Assembly: GCF_026967935.1 (NCBI RefSeq)
Contig: NZ_JAPVBL010000001.1
Location: forward strand, 186,001-250,000
Length of the DNA stretch: 64,000 nt
Reading direction: 5' to 3'
Source of the DNA: Modestobacter sp. VKM Ac-2982
GTDB lineage: Bacteria; Actinomycetota; Actinomycetes; Mycobacteriales; Geodermatophilaceae
Shown here piece after piece: positions 63,946 through 64,000 of the stretch (its first letter is position 1; every line of letters begins with the position of its first letter). The notes beneath the pieces were generated by a model. It was not told the DNA's origin. It did not search any database and was given only the letters and a program-made list of their open reading frames with translations. A program made the position numbers and the translations under genes.

Positions 63946-64000
63946 GTGCCCAAGCGTGTCCTCGCCGGGGCGGTCGTCACCGCCGCCGTCGTCCTCGGGA
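63946..64000 (+). CDS. Start of a probable secreted or membrane protein (cut by window end)
   Basis: A GTG after CTGGAGT opens a frame reading MPKRVLAGAVVTAAVVLG, a typical basic-plus-hydrophobic signal sequence. Only 18 codons are visible. It is divergent from the methyltransferase gene. Confidence 0.45.
   Translation, partial: MPKRVLAGAVVTAAVVLG

Overview
This window is the replication-origin region of a high-GC actinobacterial chromosome (roughly 70-75% G+C by eye, heavy GTG start use). Gene order closely follows the Mycobacterium/Streptomyces origin neighbourhood. On the left come pknB, pabA/trpG, a DUF881 gene, crgA, a PH-domain gene, a rhomboid gene, ppiA, DLW-39, two tRNAs, DUF3566 and gyrA-gyrB. 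The origin block follows: recF-dciA, gnd, dnaN, oriC, dnaA, rpmH-rnpA-yidD-yidC-jag-rsmG and parA-parB. Beyond it are cwlM, trxA-trxB, murJ with a separate pseudokinase, DUF6049, a Nudix gene, cca, then padR-ino1, ponA, GT87, and rpsF-ssb-rpsR-rplI-dnaB. Gene content and style fit Geodermatophilaceae (Blastococcus, Modestobacter, Geodermatophilus), but that family assignment is inference.

Layout. 1-9.7 kb: Ser/Thr kinase PknB with PASTA domains, envelope and division genes, a thiolase, and a coupled ppiA-rhomboid pair whose second gene appears to start at CTG. 9.7-24.1 kb: replication genes on the minus strand (gyrA, gyrB, dciA, recF, dnaN, dnaA) with an ABC exporter and 6-phosphogluconate dehydrogenase between them. 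oriC is placed at 21.6-22.3 kb between dnaN and dnaA; a denser cluster of DnaA-box-like 9-mers lies on the other side of dnaA (24.1-24.5 kb). 24.8-30.6 kb: ribosomal protein L34, RNase P protein, membrane insertion factors, RsmG and ParAB on the plus strand. Genes on both arms therefore mostly point away from the origin.

30.6-46.1 kb: D-Ala-D-Ala-ligase-like protein and aminotransferase, CwlM-type protein, thioredoxin system, pseudokinase, MurJ, DUF6049, Nudix, CCA-adding enzyme, MFS transporter and YqgE. PknB, the pseudokinase, MurJ and CwlM are all parts of the actinobacterial peptidoglycan-control circuit. 46.2-57.7 kb: lipoprotein, inositol-phosphate synthase with its PadR regulator, PonA-type penicillin-binding protein, GT87 membrane protein, endonuclease IV-like protein, and the rpsF-ssb-rpsR-rplI operon followed by dnaB. 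57.7-64 kb is less conserved accessory DNA: a PadR-ABC-permease operon, a Pro/Thr/Glu-rich protein, a secreted HNH nuclease with an Excalibur domain, DUF488, cupin and methyltransferase genes.

No wholly new system (CRISPR, phage, transposon, biosynthetic cluster) is visible. The noteworthy signals are at fine scale: parS sites including one inside cca; many promoters of the TAnnnT-(6 to 8 nt)-start leaderless type; a perfect TTGTCCACA box plus a 16-bp hairpin in the dnaB leader; a perfect 42-bp palindrome between gnd and recF; a repeat-built domain II in DnaA; and an origin-like DnaA-box region downstream of crgA.
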